A model generated the notes under the pieces. The model was not told the origin of the DNA. It saw only the letters and a list, made by a program, of their open reading frames with translations, and made no database searches. From Sphingobacterium micropteri (GTDB lineage Bacteria > Bacteroidota > Bacteroidia > Sphingobacteriales > Sphingobacteriaceae), in assembly GCF_014692515.1 (NCBI RefSeq), contig NZ_JACOIK010000009.1:1-64000 (forward strand): DNA of 64,000 nucleotides, written 5' to 3'. Positions 8,977-17,353 of this stretch are shown here, in pieces (within the stretch, counting starts at the first letter, position 1; every line of letters starts with the position of its first letter). Position numbers and translations under genes: made by a program.

Positions 8977-10800
8977 ATGGATAGAAATACCCTCATTGGA
9001 TTGGTGCTGATTTTCGGAATCCTAGCAGGCTCTTTTTATTTAATGAAACCCACGGAGCAAGAGCTTAAACAAGAACAAAGACTCCAAGATTCGTTGAAAA
9101 GAGTTAGAGATGGCCTACCTCCTATTGCAGATACATTAAGCGCTAATTCGCAAACCACCGTAGACACTGCTGAAATATCCAATAAACCATTTGGTCTTGC
9201 TCGCCTAGGGGATGAGCAGATTGTCACATTGGAAAACGAATTAATTATCGCCAAAATAAGCTCTAAGGGTGGACAAGTCAGATCTGTTCAATTAAAGAAC
9301 GAAACAAATTATGATGGCAAACCACTTATGATTATTGATGAAGGCCAAAACCAGTTTGGTTTCGTTTTCAAAGCAAACGGCGAGAACATCAATACCAGTG
9401 ACTTGAACTTTACGCCACAAAGTGGGAACATTTCAGTTACAGATGAATCCACGCAATCAATAGCCTTCAGATTGGACTATAGTGAAACCCAATATTTGGA
9501 GTATACCTATACTATTAAAGGCAACGATTATAACGTAGGTCTTGAGGTAAAAGCCGTAGGCATCCAAAACCTCATGGACATTAAGACCAGCTCCATTGGA
9601 TTGAACTGGGAGACAACCTTGCTAAGAAAAGAAAGGAATGCAAAATCCGAACGCGAACGGTCCACGATATTTTATAAAGAACTTGCTGGAAATGTAGACA
9701 ACCTTTCCGAAACGAGTGACGACAAAGAGAAAATCGAGGACAAACTAAGCTGGATTGCGTTCAAACAGCACTTCTTTTCTGCCGCGATAACGTCAATTCA
9801 ACCGCTAAACAACACAGAGCTTACTGTAGCTTTTGACTCAAACGACGGTATTATAAAACACTACAAAGCATCGGCAGATTTAGACTTCTCTGCACAAAAA
9901 GACAACCATTACACCTTCAATTTCTTTTTCGGCCCTAACCAATATAAAATACTAAAAGCACATGGAGATGATTTCGAAAAAATCATCAAGATGGGTTGGG
10001 GGCCTATGGGTTGGATAAATAAGTTCATCACTGTACCTATTTTTGATGTTCTCGACGGTCTTCATCTGAGTTACGGTATTATTATATTAATATTGACACT
10101 TATTTTAAAAGGTGTATTGTTCCCATTGACCTACAAATCATACCAGTCCATGGCGAAGATGCGTGTATTGAAACCACAAATCGACGAAATTAAGGAGAAA
10201 GTAGGTGATGACAATCCAATGCTTCTCCAACAAGAGACGATGAAACTATATAAGCAGGCGGGTGTAAATCCGTTAGGCGGATGTCTGCCACTTGTATTGC
10301 AGATGCCTTTCACACTCGCTTTCTTCTTCTTCTTCCCCAATTTATTTGAGTTACGGGGCGAAAGTTTCCTTTGGGTAAAAGATTTGTCCACATATGATGC
10401 GCCTATTACTTTTTCTCCGATTTTCGGAATTGGACACATCTCTTTTATGTGTGTGCTCATGACGTTGACAACACTATTGACTACGTGGTATAACAATGCT
10501 ACATCGGGAGCTGCTGCCAACAACCAGATGAAATACATCGGTTACTTTATGCCTTTGATTTTCTTCTTCGTGCTGAACAGCTTCCCTGCGGGATTAAACT
10601 ACTACTATTTCTTGTCAGCAGTCTTGACACTCCTAACACAGTTTATTATCCGTCAGTTTATCGACGATGATAAAATATTAGCTAAAATTGAGGAGCACAA
10701 GAAAAATCCGAAAGCGGCGAAAAAATCATCGTTCCAACAAAAAATGGAAGAAATGATGCGCCAACAAAAAGCACAACAACAGCAAAATAAAAAGAAATAA
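8977..10800 (+). CDS. yidC: Membrane protein insertase YidC
   Basis: This 607-residue inner-membrane insertase folds and inserts membrane proteins with or without SecYEG. An N-terminal membrane segment (about residues 4-21, LIGLVLIFGILAGSFYL) is followed by a large periplasmic beta domain. The conserved C-terminal 60KD_IMP region follows from about residue 360, with helices starting at YGIIILILTLILKGVLFPLT and the typical GGCLPLVLQMPF motif. The tail is lysine/glutamine-rich (QQKAQQQQNKKK), as usual for ribosome contact. The order pyrG-yidC is common in this phylum. A terminator follows at 10805-10835. Confidence 0.97.
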   Translation: MDRNTLIGLVLIFGILAGSFYLMKPTEQELKQEQRLQDSLKRVRDGLPPIADTLSANSQTTVDTAEISNKPFGLARLGDEQIVTLENELIIAKISSKGGQVRSVQLKNETNYDGKPLMIIDEGQNQFGFVFKANGENINTSDLNFTPQSGNISVTDESTQSIAFRLDYSETQYLEYTYTIKGNDYNVGLEVKAVGIQNLMDIKTSSIGLNWETTLLRKERNAKSERERSTIFYKELAGNVDNLSETSDDKEKIEDKLSWIAFKQHFFSAAITSIQPLNNTELTVAFDSNDGIIKHYKASADLDFSAQKDNHYTFNFFFGPNQYKILKAHGDDFEKIIKMGWGPMGWINKFITVPIFDVLDGLHLSYGIIILILTLILKGVLFPLTYKSYQSMAKMRVLKPQIDEIKEKVGDDNPMLLQQETMKLYKQAGVNPLGGCLPLVLQMPFTLAFFFFFPNLFELRGESFLWVKDLSTYDAPITFSPIFGIGHISFMCVLMTLTTLLTTWYNNATSGAAANNQMKYIGYFMPLIFFFVLNSFPAGLNYYYFLSAVLTLLTQFIIRQFIDDDKILAKIEEHKKNPKAAKKSSFQQKMEEMMRQQKAQQQQNKKK

Positions 10801-10804
10801 ATCA

Positions 10805-10835
10805 TAGAGCCCGAGCAAATACTCGGGCTTTATTT
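10805..10835 (+). terminator. Rho-independent terminator of pyrG-yidC
   Basis: The stem AGCCCGAG / CTCGGGCT with loop CAAATA is followed by TTATTT. The genes converge here, so it may also serve the minus-strand acyl-CoA dehydrogenase gene. Confidence 0.8.
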
Positions 10836-10868
10836 ATATATCAGTATTTGTGTATCCGTATTTGTACT

Positions 10869-12218
10869 TTACACAAATGCACTTATTCCCGTAATGCTGC
10901 GTCCAACAATAAGGGAATTAATTTCCTTTGTACCTTCATATGAATAAATAGCTTCCGCATCAGCCAAAAAGCGAGCAACATTGTATTCTAATAAAATTCC
11001 ATTCCCTCCCATTACTTCACGTGCTCTTGACACAATATCTCGTGTACGCAATGTACAAAAGACTTTAGCTAAGGAAGCATGCTCATCTTTCAATTTCCCT
11101 TCATCTTGCAACTCTGACAATCGGAAAACAAGCGTCTGCATAGCCGTTAAATTAGAAAGCATTTCTACTAAATGATTTTGGATCAACTGAAAGGAAGCGA
11201 TGGGTTTCCCGAATTGCTTACGTTTTAACGTATAATCCAGTGCGTTTTCATAAGCGCCACGAGCACAGCCAACGGCCATCCAAGCCACGCCGGCACGCGT
11301 CATCTGCAACACTTTGGCCGTGTCTTTAAAACTATTCGCGAGGGGTAAGCGGTCAGATTCCTGCACCAAACAATCTGTTAACGTTATCAATCCGTTTTGT
11401 ACAATGCGCAATGCCATTTTACCTTTGATCTTCTCTACCATAAAACCTGGGTTATCTTTCCGGACGATAAATCCTTTCACTTGATTGTCATCCAGATCCC
11501 GCGCCCAAATGATCGTGATATCGGAGAACGTAGAATTGCCAATCCACTTCTTTTGTCCGTTCAACACCCAGCCTTCCGCTGTCTTCCGACAAGTAGTGGT
11601 CAAACCTCCTGCCGTTCCCGATCCTACATCCGGTTCTGTCAATCCAAATGCACCAATTTTTTCCAGTCGCTGCATTTTAGGTAACCATTCCTGTTTTTGC
11701 GCTTCAGAACCACACATATAAATGGAGCCCATCGCCAGTCCACTTTGAACGCCCAGAAATGTCGCAATTGAAGGATCTATTCGTCCAAATTCTGCCGCTA
11801 TGATACCATCCATCAACGACGTCCCCCCTGCACAACCATATCCCTCATAAACATATCCGCATACGTTCAATTCAGCTAATTTGGGAATAATTTCAAAAGG
11901 GAATTCGTCGTGTAGCCAATACTTATTTACTATCGGCTTAATCTCCCGTTCTAAAAAATCCCTCACTTTCAACTGTAAGGTTTGGTCATCAGTAGATAGC
12001 TTAGCCTCTATACCATAAAAATCTGCATCAATCGCCGGTGCTTCCCGTTTTTTTGCGTTACCCGTTAATAGCTTAGCCATACCTTTCAACTGCTCCTCAC
12101 TCATTTTGGACATTCCCGTCATAAGCGTTGGAATATCGACTTTCTTAGACAGTGCATCCAGCTGCTCTAAATCTACATGCTTCAGTAGTTGAAGTATATT
12201 TTTCAGTTTTTTTATCAT
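10869..12218 (-). CDS. Acyl-CoA dehydrogenase family protein (glutaryl-CoA dehydrogenase-like)
   Basis: This 449-residue flavoprotein oxidises an acyl-CoA thioester. The first 45 residues are a charged extension. The core then shows GYGCAGGTSLMDG, GAFGLTEPDVGSG (FAD/substrate loop), LNGQKKWIGN, and MGGNGILLEYNVAR with YEGTKEINSLIVGR near the C-terminus. Glu428 in YEGT corresponds to the catalytic base of the glutaryl-CoA dehydrogenase/plant ACX4 subgroup. The substrate cannot be fixed from sequence; short-chain acyl-CoA or glutaryl-CoA are candidates. It is a single gene with no beta-oxidation neighbours, convergent with yidC. Confidence 0.9.
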   Translation of the reverse strand: MIKKLKNILQLLKHVDLEQLDALSKKVDIPTLMTGMSKMSEEQLKGMAKLLTGNAKKREAPAIDADFYGIEAKLSTDDQTLQLKVRDFLEREIKPIVNKYWLHDEFPFEIIPKLAELNVCGYVYEGYGCAGGTSLMDGIIAAEFGRIDPSIATFLGVQSGLAMGSIYMCGSEAQKQEWLPKMQRLEKIGAFGLTEPDVGSGTAGGLTTTCRKTAEGWVLNGQKKWIGNSTFSDITIIWARDLDDNQVKGFIVRKDNPGFMVEKIKGKMALRIVQNGLITLTDCLVQESDRLPLANSFKDTAKVLQMTRAGVAWMAVGCARGAYENALDYTLKRKQFGKPIASFQLIQNHLVEMLSNLTAMQTLVFRLSELQDEGKLKDEHASLAKVFCTLRTRDIVSRAREVMGGNGILLEYNVARFLADAEAIYSYEGTKEINSLIVGRSITGISAFV

Positions 12219-12282
12219 GTTCAGTTATTTGGATTATCCCCCTCAATTGTAACACTTTTTTTATGAAAAATGTTTTTTATTG

Positions 12283-12312
12283 TTGTTTTTCAGTAAAACA
12301 CTATTATCTTTG
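12283..12312 (+). promoter_or_regulatory. Promoter of small lipoprotein gene
   Basis: TTG (12283-12285), 19 bases, then TATCTTTG (12305-12312) is a full consensus promoter. It implies a leader of about 135 nt before the ATG at 12453, long for such a small gene. Confidence 0.75.
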
Positions 12313-12452
12313 CGCCTGCTTTATAAAAGTTCTTTATTTCGATAGGATTAATTTTTATTTATTCTTTTGTAAAAAAATGGGTTACCTTTTATAATCGCTG
12401 GTATTAAAATGTAATAAACAAATTTGTTTCAATTAAAAATAGAAAATTAAAA

Positions 12453-12671
12453 ATGAAAAATTTATTCAAATTCGGATTTTTAGGTTTAGCTTTAACAATT
12501 GCATTCGCTTCTTGTGGCGGTCAGCAAACTCAAACTGAAGAAACTGCTGATTCTTTAGCGGAAGGTATCGAAAACCAAACTGAGCAAGTTGCTGATTCAT
12601 TGGAAAACGTAGCTGATTCAGTTAGAGCTGAAGGTGATTCTATCGCTGATTCTTTAGAGAACGTACAGTAA
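12453..12671 (+). CDS. Small repeat-containing lipoprotein
   Basis: A 72-residue precursor has a signal peptide ending in the lipobox FASC, so the mature lipoprotein would start at Cys21. The remaining 52 residues are acidic and built from repeats of ADS-L/V-x-x (ADSLAEG, ADSLENV, ADSVRAEGDSI, ADSLENV) that would form an amphipathic helix resembling Lpp-type or apolipoprotein-like helices. I do not recognise a named family. A consensus promoter upstream and a strong terminator downstream suggest an abundant single-gene transcript. The function is unknown; an envelope structural or stress role is a guess. Confidence 0.8.
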   Translation: MKNLFKFGFLGLALTIAFASCGGQQTQTEETADSLAEGIENQTEQVADSLENVADSVRAEGDSIADSLENVQ

Positions 12672-12695
12672 TCCGAGCAGTATTAAAAAAATACA

Positions 12696-12727
12696 TCAAA
12701 ACCCACACAGTTGTGTGGGTTTTCTTG
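12696..12727 (+). terminator. Terminator of small lipoprotein gene
   Basis: AAAACCCACACA / TGTGTGGGTTTT around a short loop, followed by T-rich sequence. Confidence 0.85.
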
Positions 12728-12758
12728 TTTCTGAAAGTGCTTCTTTTCGAGTTTTTCT

Positions 12759-12766
12759 TATTTTTG
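12759..12766 (+). promoter_or_regulatory. -7 promoter element of purB
   Basis: TATTTTTG matches TAnnTTTG, 63 bp before the purB ATG. A short hairpin TGCCTC/AAAAGGCA lies in the leader. Confidence 0.5.
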
Positions 12767-12829
12767 TCCTGTAGTCTCAGCCTGCCTCAAAAGGCAGCTG
12801 TTTAATTTTAACTTTTATTTTTCGTGATC

Positions 12830-14179
12830 ATGAGCTTATCATCTTTAACTGCTGTCTCTCCTATCGACGGACGTTACCATAACAACACTAAAGAACTCGC
12901 TAATTATTTCTCCGAATTTGCTTTAATTAAATACCGTGTTCTAGTGGAAGTAGAATATTTCATCGCTTTGTGTGGATCGGGGATTCCACAATTAGCTCAT
13001 TTTGATGGTTCTCTGAACGAACGCCTTCGTCAGATCTACGAAAACTTTTCGTTAGAAAACGCGCAGTGGGTTAAAGACACCGAGAAAGTCACTAACCACG
13101 ACGTTAAGGCTGTGGAATACTTCTTAAAGAACGAATTTGAAAAACTAGGGTTGCACGACTCACTCGAATTCATCCATTTCGGATTGACCTCACAAGACAT
13201 AAACAATACCGCTATCCCTTATTCTTGGAAGGAAGCGCTAGGCCAAACCTACCTTCCGAACATCCAGGAATTAGTAGGAGAATTGAAATCACTTGCTGAC
13301 GAATGGCAAGACGTACCCATGTTGGCCAGAACACATGGACAACCTGCTTCTCCTACTCGTTTAGGAAAAGAAGTTAAGGTTTTCATTGAACGGATAGAAA
13401 AACAACTCGAGTTACTACAACAGATACCCCTATCGGCAAAATTCGGCGGCGCCACAGGTAATTTTAACGCTCACCACGTCGCCTATCCGAAGAAGGATTG
13501 GGTAGCCTTCGGCAATAAATTTGTGAATGAAAACCTTGGTCTGTCCCGTTCACAAACGACGACCCAAATTGAACATTATGACAATTTTGCAGCAAGTTGT
13601 GATGCCTTCAAACGCGTTAACAATATCCTCATCGACTTATGCCGGGATATGTGGACTTATATCTCCATGGAATATTTCAAACAGAAAATAACCGCAGGAC
13701 AAATCGGGTCATCGGCTATGCCACACAAAGTAAATCCCATAGATTTTGAAAATGCAGAAGGCAATTTGGGTATCGCCAATGCGCTGTTTGAACATCTGGC
13801 GGCAAAGCTCCCTATTTCACGCTTACAGCGTGATTTGACCGATTCGACAGTTCTACGCAATATAGGCGTGCCTTTTGCACATACCCTTATCGCCATTAAG
13901 TCTACCCTAAAGGGGTTGCGAAAACTCATTCTTAATAAATCTGCCCTCCAAGCAGATTTAGAAAACAATTGGGCTGTGGTAGCGGAAGCTATTCAAACAA
14001 TATTACGAAGAGAGGGATATCCAAAACCTTATGAGGCACTGAAAGACTTAACCCGTACCAACACACATGTAACCCAGGAAACAATCGCAACTTTCGTTGA
14101 CGGATTAAATGTAAGTGAGGAAATTAAAGAAGAAATCAAAGCTATTTCTCCCAACAATTATACCGGCATCATACGATAA
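12830..14179 (+). CDS. purB: Adenylosuccinate lyase
   Basis: This 449-residue enzyme of the fumarase/aspartase superfamily makes fumarate from SAICAR and from adenylosuccinate in purine synthesis. Visible signatures are SPIDGRYHNNTKEL at the start, THGQPASPTRLGKE around residue 170, and the superfamily signature SSAMPHKVNPIDFENAEGN near residue 300. The ATG at 12830 is preferred over an in-frame GTG six bases upstream, because MSLSSLTAVSPIDGRY is the usual beginning. The size is close to the E. coli type (456). It is a single gene with its own promoter. Confidence 0.97.
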   Translation: MSLSSLTAVSPIDGRYHNNTKELANYFSEFALIKYRVLVEVEYFIALCGSGIPQLAHFDGSLNERLRQIYENFSLENAQWVKDTEKVTNHDVKAVEYFLKNEFEKLGLHDSLEFIHFGLTSQDINNTAIPYSWKEALGQTYLPNIQELVGELKSLADEWQDVPMLARTHGQPASPTRLGKEVKVFIERIEKQLELLQQIPLSAKFGGATGNFNAHHVAYPKKDWVAFGNKFVNENLGLSRSQTTTQIEHYDNFAASCDAFKRVNNILIDLCRDMWTYISMEYFKQKITAGQIGSSAMPHKVNPIDFENAEGNLGIANALFEHLAAKLPISRLQRDLTDSTVLRNIGVPFAHTLIAIKSTLKGLRKLILNKSALQADLENNWAVVAEAIQTILRREGYPKPYEALKDLTRTNTHVTQETIATFVDGLNVSEEIKEEIKAISPNNYTGIIR

Positions 14180-14181
14180 GC

Positions 14182-14193
14182 TTTGACGTCAAA
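14182..14193. promoter_or_regulatory. Palindrome upstream of nfu, possible operator
   Basis: TTTGACGTCAAA is a perfect 12-bp palindrome just after the purB stop. A half-site-like TTTTTGACGT recurs at 14212-14221, adjoining the -7 motif TATATTTG (14221-14228) of the next gene. An operator is inferred. Confidence 0.4.
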
Positions 14194-14220
14194 ATGACCT
14201 GTATTGGTACATTTTTGACG

Positions 14221-14228
14221 TATATTTG
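14221..14228 (+). promoter_or_regulatory. -7 promoter element of nfu-like gene
   Basis: TATATTTG matches TAnnTTTG, 26 bp before the ATG at 14254. The -33 box is uncertain. Confidence 0.5.
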
Positions 14229-14253
14229 TCCAATATCATAGATTACACGAAAT

Positions 14254-14808
14254 ATGGCAACTATTAACGTATATACAGAAACGACGCCCAATCCTTCCAC
14301 GATGAAGTTTTTGGTCAATAAGTTATTAATCAACGGTAGTTTGGATTACCCCGACCGGGAAAAGGCCCAAGCATCCGAATTTGCCAGGGAACTGTTTAAG
14401 TTCAACTTTGTAGAAGGTGTTTTTTTTGCGAGTAATTTCGTTACCATCACAAAAACTGACGGAGTAGAATGGCCTGATATCGAGCCTTTATTAAAAGATT
14501 TTGTAAAAGGGGCCGTCGAATCGGAATTAGCGGTTAAACCTATCGAACACTCCGAGGAGATAAATTTTGAGGGAACAGAGGTAGAAGTAAAAATCCAACA
14601 GGTTTTACACGATTACGTTCGCCCAGCCGTAGAACAAGATGGCGGTGCTATCGCTTATAGATCATTTGACAACGGCGTGGTCACCGTGGAACTACGTGGC
14701 TCTTGTAGCGGTTGTCCGTCTTCTACCATTACTTTGAAAGCTGGTATAGAGGGCTTATTGAAAAGAATGGTTCCAGAAGTTGAAGAAGTCGTTGCGGAAG
14801 CACTATAA
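14254..14808 (+). CDS. NifU-like iron-sulfur scaffold/carrier protein (Nfu type)
   Basis: This 184-residue protein has two domains: an N-terminal Nfu_N domain (starting INVYTETTPNPSTMKF) and a C-terminal NifU domain with the CSGCP motif (Cys151, Cys154) that binds a transferable Fe-S cluster as a dimer. It delivers clusters to apoproteins such as aconitase or respiratory complexes. The family normally has 180-200 residues. It stands alone with a possible operator palindrome upstream and a strong terminator downstream (14825-14858). Confidence 0.93.
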   Translation: MATINVYTETTPNPSTMKFLVNKLLINGSLDYPDREKAQASEFARELFKFNFVEGVFFASNFVTITKTDGVEWPDIEPLLKDFVKGAVESELAVKPIEHSEEINFEGTEVEVKIQQVLHDYVRPAVEQDGGAIAYRSFDNGVVTVELRGSCSGCPSSTITLKAGIEGLLKRMVPEVEEVVAEAL

Positions 14809-14824
14809 CCCCAAATAAAACACA

Positions 14825-14858
14825 GAAAAGGGAAGATTGTACGATCTTCCCTTTTTTA
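14825..14858 (+). terminator. Terminator of nfu-like gene
   Basis: AAAAGGGAAGATTG / CGATCTTCCCTTTTTT hairpin followed by T residues. Confidence 0.88.
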
Positions 14859-14935
14859 GTTACGCTTTTTAGCGGCTACTCTGCTAAAAATCATTAACTT
14901 TACAGCCAAAATAACCGAAACATTATATTTCAAAA

Positions 14936-15784
14936 ATGAGTGCAGATATCAACAAACTAGAACAGATCGCTTCACAAGTAAGACGTGACATCGTTCGTAT
15001 GGTGCATGCTTGCCAATCGGGTCACCCGGGCGGTTCGCTTGGTTGTACGGACTATTTTGTAGCGTTGTACTTCTATGCGATGAAACATGACCCTTCTTTT
15101 AATATGGACGGCGTCGGAGAAGATTTATTTTTCTTATCAAACGGACACATTTCTCCCGTTTTCTATAGTACTTTAGCGCATGCGGGATATTTCCCTCCGA
15201 GTGAACTTAGTACGTTTAGAAAAATCGACTCCCGTATACAAGGCCACCCAACCACACACGAAGGATTACCGGGTATCCGCATCGCCTCAGGTTCGTTGGG
15301 ACAAGGACTATCCGTGGCTATCGGTGCTGCACAAGCTAAAAAATTAAACAAAGACAACAGTTTGGTATATGTGTTGATGGGCGATGGAGAACTCCAGGAA
15401 GGACAGGTATGGGAAGCGGCGATGTACGCTCCACACAACAAAATGGATAATATTATTGCCGCAGTAGATTATAACGGTGCGCAGATCGACGGCTCTACCG
15501 AACAGGTGCTATCGCTCGGAAATCTTCGTGCAAAATGGGAAGCTTTCGGCTGGGATGTGCTGGAAATAGAAAGAGGAAATGATATGGCGTCGGTCATCCA
15601 AGGTTTGGACGAAGCTAAATCGCGCGCTGGAAAAGGCAGACCTGTTATGATACTACTACACACAGAAATGGGGAATGGGGTTGATTTTATGATGGGATCG
15701 CACAAATGGCACGGTATTGCCCCTAACGACGAACAGCTGGCTGCTGCATTGGCACAGAATGCGGAAACTTTGGGAGACTATTAA
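14936..15784 (+). CDS. Transketolase, N-terminal (thiamine-diphosphate binding) subunit
   Basis: This 282-residue protein corresponds to the N-terminal third of a full transketolase. It has SGHPGGSLGCTDY at the active site entrance, GSLGQGLSVAIGAA, and MGDGELQEGQVWEAAM with the GDG-N motif that binds Mg-thiamine diphosphate. The C-terminal subunit follows 21 bp downstream, so this is the split two-gene form common in Bacteroidota and Archaea. The pair transfers two-carbon units between sugar phosphates in the pentose phosphate pathway. Confidence 0.95.
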   Translation: MSADINKLEQIASQVRRDIVRMVHACQSGHPGGSLGCTDYFVALYFYAMKHDPSFNMDGVGEDLFFLSNGHISPVFYSTLAHAGYFPPSELSTFRKIDSRIQGHPTTHEGLPGIRIASGSLGQGLSVAIGAAQAKKLNKDNSLVYVLMGDGELQEGQVWEAAMYAPHNKMDNIIAAVDYNGAQIDGSTEQVLSLGNLRAKWEAFGWDVLEIERGNDMASVIQGLDEAKSRAGKGRPVMILLHTEMGNGVDFMMGSHKWHGIAPNDEQLAAALAQNAETLGDY

Positions 15785-15805
15785 TAGATAGGAAGATACT
15801 AAGAA

Positions 15806-16759
15806 ATGAAGAAATACACCTATACAGAATCAAAAGATACCCGTTCCGGCTTCGGTGCGGGCCTACTGGAAGCAGGAAGACAGAATGAGAACGTGGTGGC
15901 ACTTTGTGCCGATTTGATCGGATCGCTAAAGATGAACGATTTCATCAAAGAGTTTCCGGAACGCTTCTTCCAGATCGGAATCGCAGAAGCAAATATGATG
16001 GGGATTGCAGCAGGCCTGACCATCGGCGGTAAAATACCTTTTACCGGTACGTTTGCCAACTTTTCAACAGGCCGTGTATACGACCAGATTAGGCAGTCCA
16101 TCGCCTACTCAGACAAAAATGTAAAAATATGTGCTTCACATGCCGGGTTAACGTTAGGAGAAGACGGTGCCACACACCAAATTCTGGAGGATATCGGATT
16201 GATGAAGATGCTCCCGGGAATGACGGTAATCAACCCCTGTGATTTTAACCAGACCAAAGCGGCAACCCTCGCATTGGTTAACCATGAAGGCCCGGCTTAT
16301 TTACGTTTTGGACGTCCGGTTGTACCGAACTTTACGCCATCCGACCAGGTATTTGAAATCGGTAAAGCCGTCATGTTAAACGAAGGTGCCGACGTAACCA
16401 TTATCGCTACCGGACATTTGGTCTGGGAAGCTATCCAAGCAGGTGAGGAATTAGAAAAGCTGGGCATCGACGCCGAGATTATTAATATCCACACGATTAA
16501 ACCACTGGATGAGGAAGCGGTCTTGAAATCCGTGACCAAAACAGGCTGTGTCGTTACGGCGGAAGAACATAATCGTCTAGGAGGACTTGGAGACAGCGTT
16601 GCACAGCTTTTGGCAACCAAGAGGCCTACTCCACAAGAATTTGTTGCGGTAAATGATAGCTTTGGTGAATCGGGAAAACCGGCACAATTGATGGAGAAAT
16701 ACGGCCTTAATGCCGATTCTATCGTAGCAGCAGCAAGAAAAGTGATTACCAGAAAATAG
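15806..16759 (+). CDS. Transketolase, C-terminal subunit
   Basis: This 317-residue partner of the preceding gene carries the pyrimidine-binding (PYR) domain and the C-terminal domain. Visible are GIAEANMMGIAAGLTIGGK with the glutamate that activates thiamine diphosphate, FANFSTGRVYDQIRQS, HAGLTLGEDGATHQ and, in the last domain, HTIKPLDEEAV and VVTAEEHNRLGGLG. The subunits must assemble to be active. The neighbouring ECF sigma gene starts 13 bp after the stop, so read-through is likely even though the functions differ. Confidence 0.95.
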   Translation: MKKYTYTESKDTRSGFGAGLLEAGRQNENVVALCADLIGSLKMNDFIKEFPERFFQIGIAEANMMGIAAGLTIGGKIPFTGTFANFSTGRVYDQIRQSIAYSDKNVKICASHAGLTLGEDGATHQILEDIGLMKMLPGMTVINPCDFNQTKAATLALVNHEGPAYLRFGRPVVPNFTPSDQVFEIGKAVMLNEGADVTIIATGHLVWEAIQAGEELEKLGIDAEIINIHTIKPLDEEAVLKSVTKTGCVVTAEEHNRLGGLGDSVAQLLATKRPTPQEFVAVNDSFGESGKPAQLMEKYGLNADSIVAAARKVITRK

Positions 16760-16772
16760 TGACGAAGAACAA

Positions 16773-17318
16773 ATGGAAGACGCCTTAATTATATCAAAAT
16801 TTGCTGATGAACGCACACGCGAAGAGGCGTTTGGCTATTTGCTCCAAAAATACCAACAAAAAATATATTGGCACGTTCGCCGGATGGTCATTGACCATGA
16901 CGATGCAGATGATGTCGTACAAGATATATTCATCAAAGTATGGCGAAACCTTGAAAAATTCCGGGAAGACTCCCAGCTTTATACTTGGTTATATCGTATA
17001 GCCACGAATGAATGTATCACTTTTCTAAATAGAAAAAAACAAAAGCAGAGCATGTCGTTAGACGACGACAGCTCTGCTTATCTCGCAGAAACATTAGCGG
17101 AGGGAAGTTATTTTAATGGTGATCAGGCACAAATGAAATTACAACAGGCGCTATTGACTCTTCCCGACAAACAACGGTTGGTATTTAACATGAAATATTT
17201 TGAGGATCTCAAATACGACGAAATATCGGAGATTCTAGGTACCAGCGTTGGCGCATTAAAAGCTTCTTATCATTTGGCCGTAAAAAAAATAGAGCACTTT
17301 TTCACATCACACGATTAA
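16773..17318 (+). CDS. ECF-type RNA polymerase sigma factor
   Basis: This 181-residue sigma-70 family protein has region 2 (YWHVRRMVIDHDDADDVVQD and IFIKVWRNLEKF) and region 4 (LTLPDKQRLVFNMKYFEDL, YDEISEILGTSVGALKASYH, a helix-turn-helix), and lacks regions 1 and 3, as ECF sigmas do. It is followed 35 bp later by a membrane protein with a large cytoplasmic repeat domain, probably its partner, and then by a periplasmic protein. The arrangement suggests an envelope-stress regulon, which is inference. Confidence 0.93.
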   Translation: MEDALIISKFADERTREEAFGYLLQKYQQKIYWHVRRMVIDHDDADDVVQDIFIKVWRNLEKFREDSQLYTWLYRIATNECITFLNRKKQKQSMSLDDDSSAYLAETLAEGSYFNGDQAQMKLQQALLTLPDKQRLVFNMKYFEDLKYDEISEILGTSVGALKASYHLAVKKIEHFFTSHD

Positions 17319-17353
17319 ACCCTAGGGGATTTTTCGACTCTAAACAAGTGACT

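Noticed and set aside
14936..16759. Transketolase gene broken by a frameshift
   Set aside because: Two complete subunit genes with separate starts and normal domain borders are the usual split form of the enzyme.
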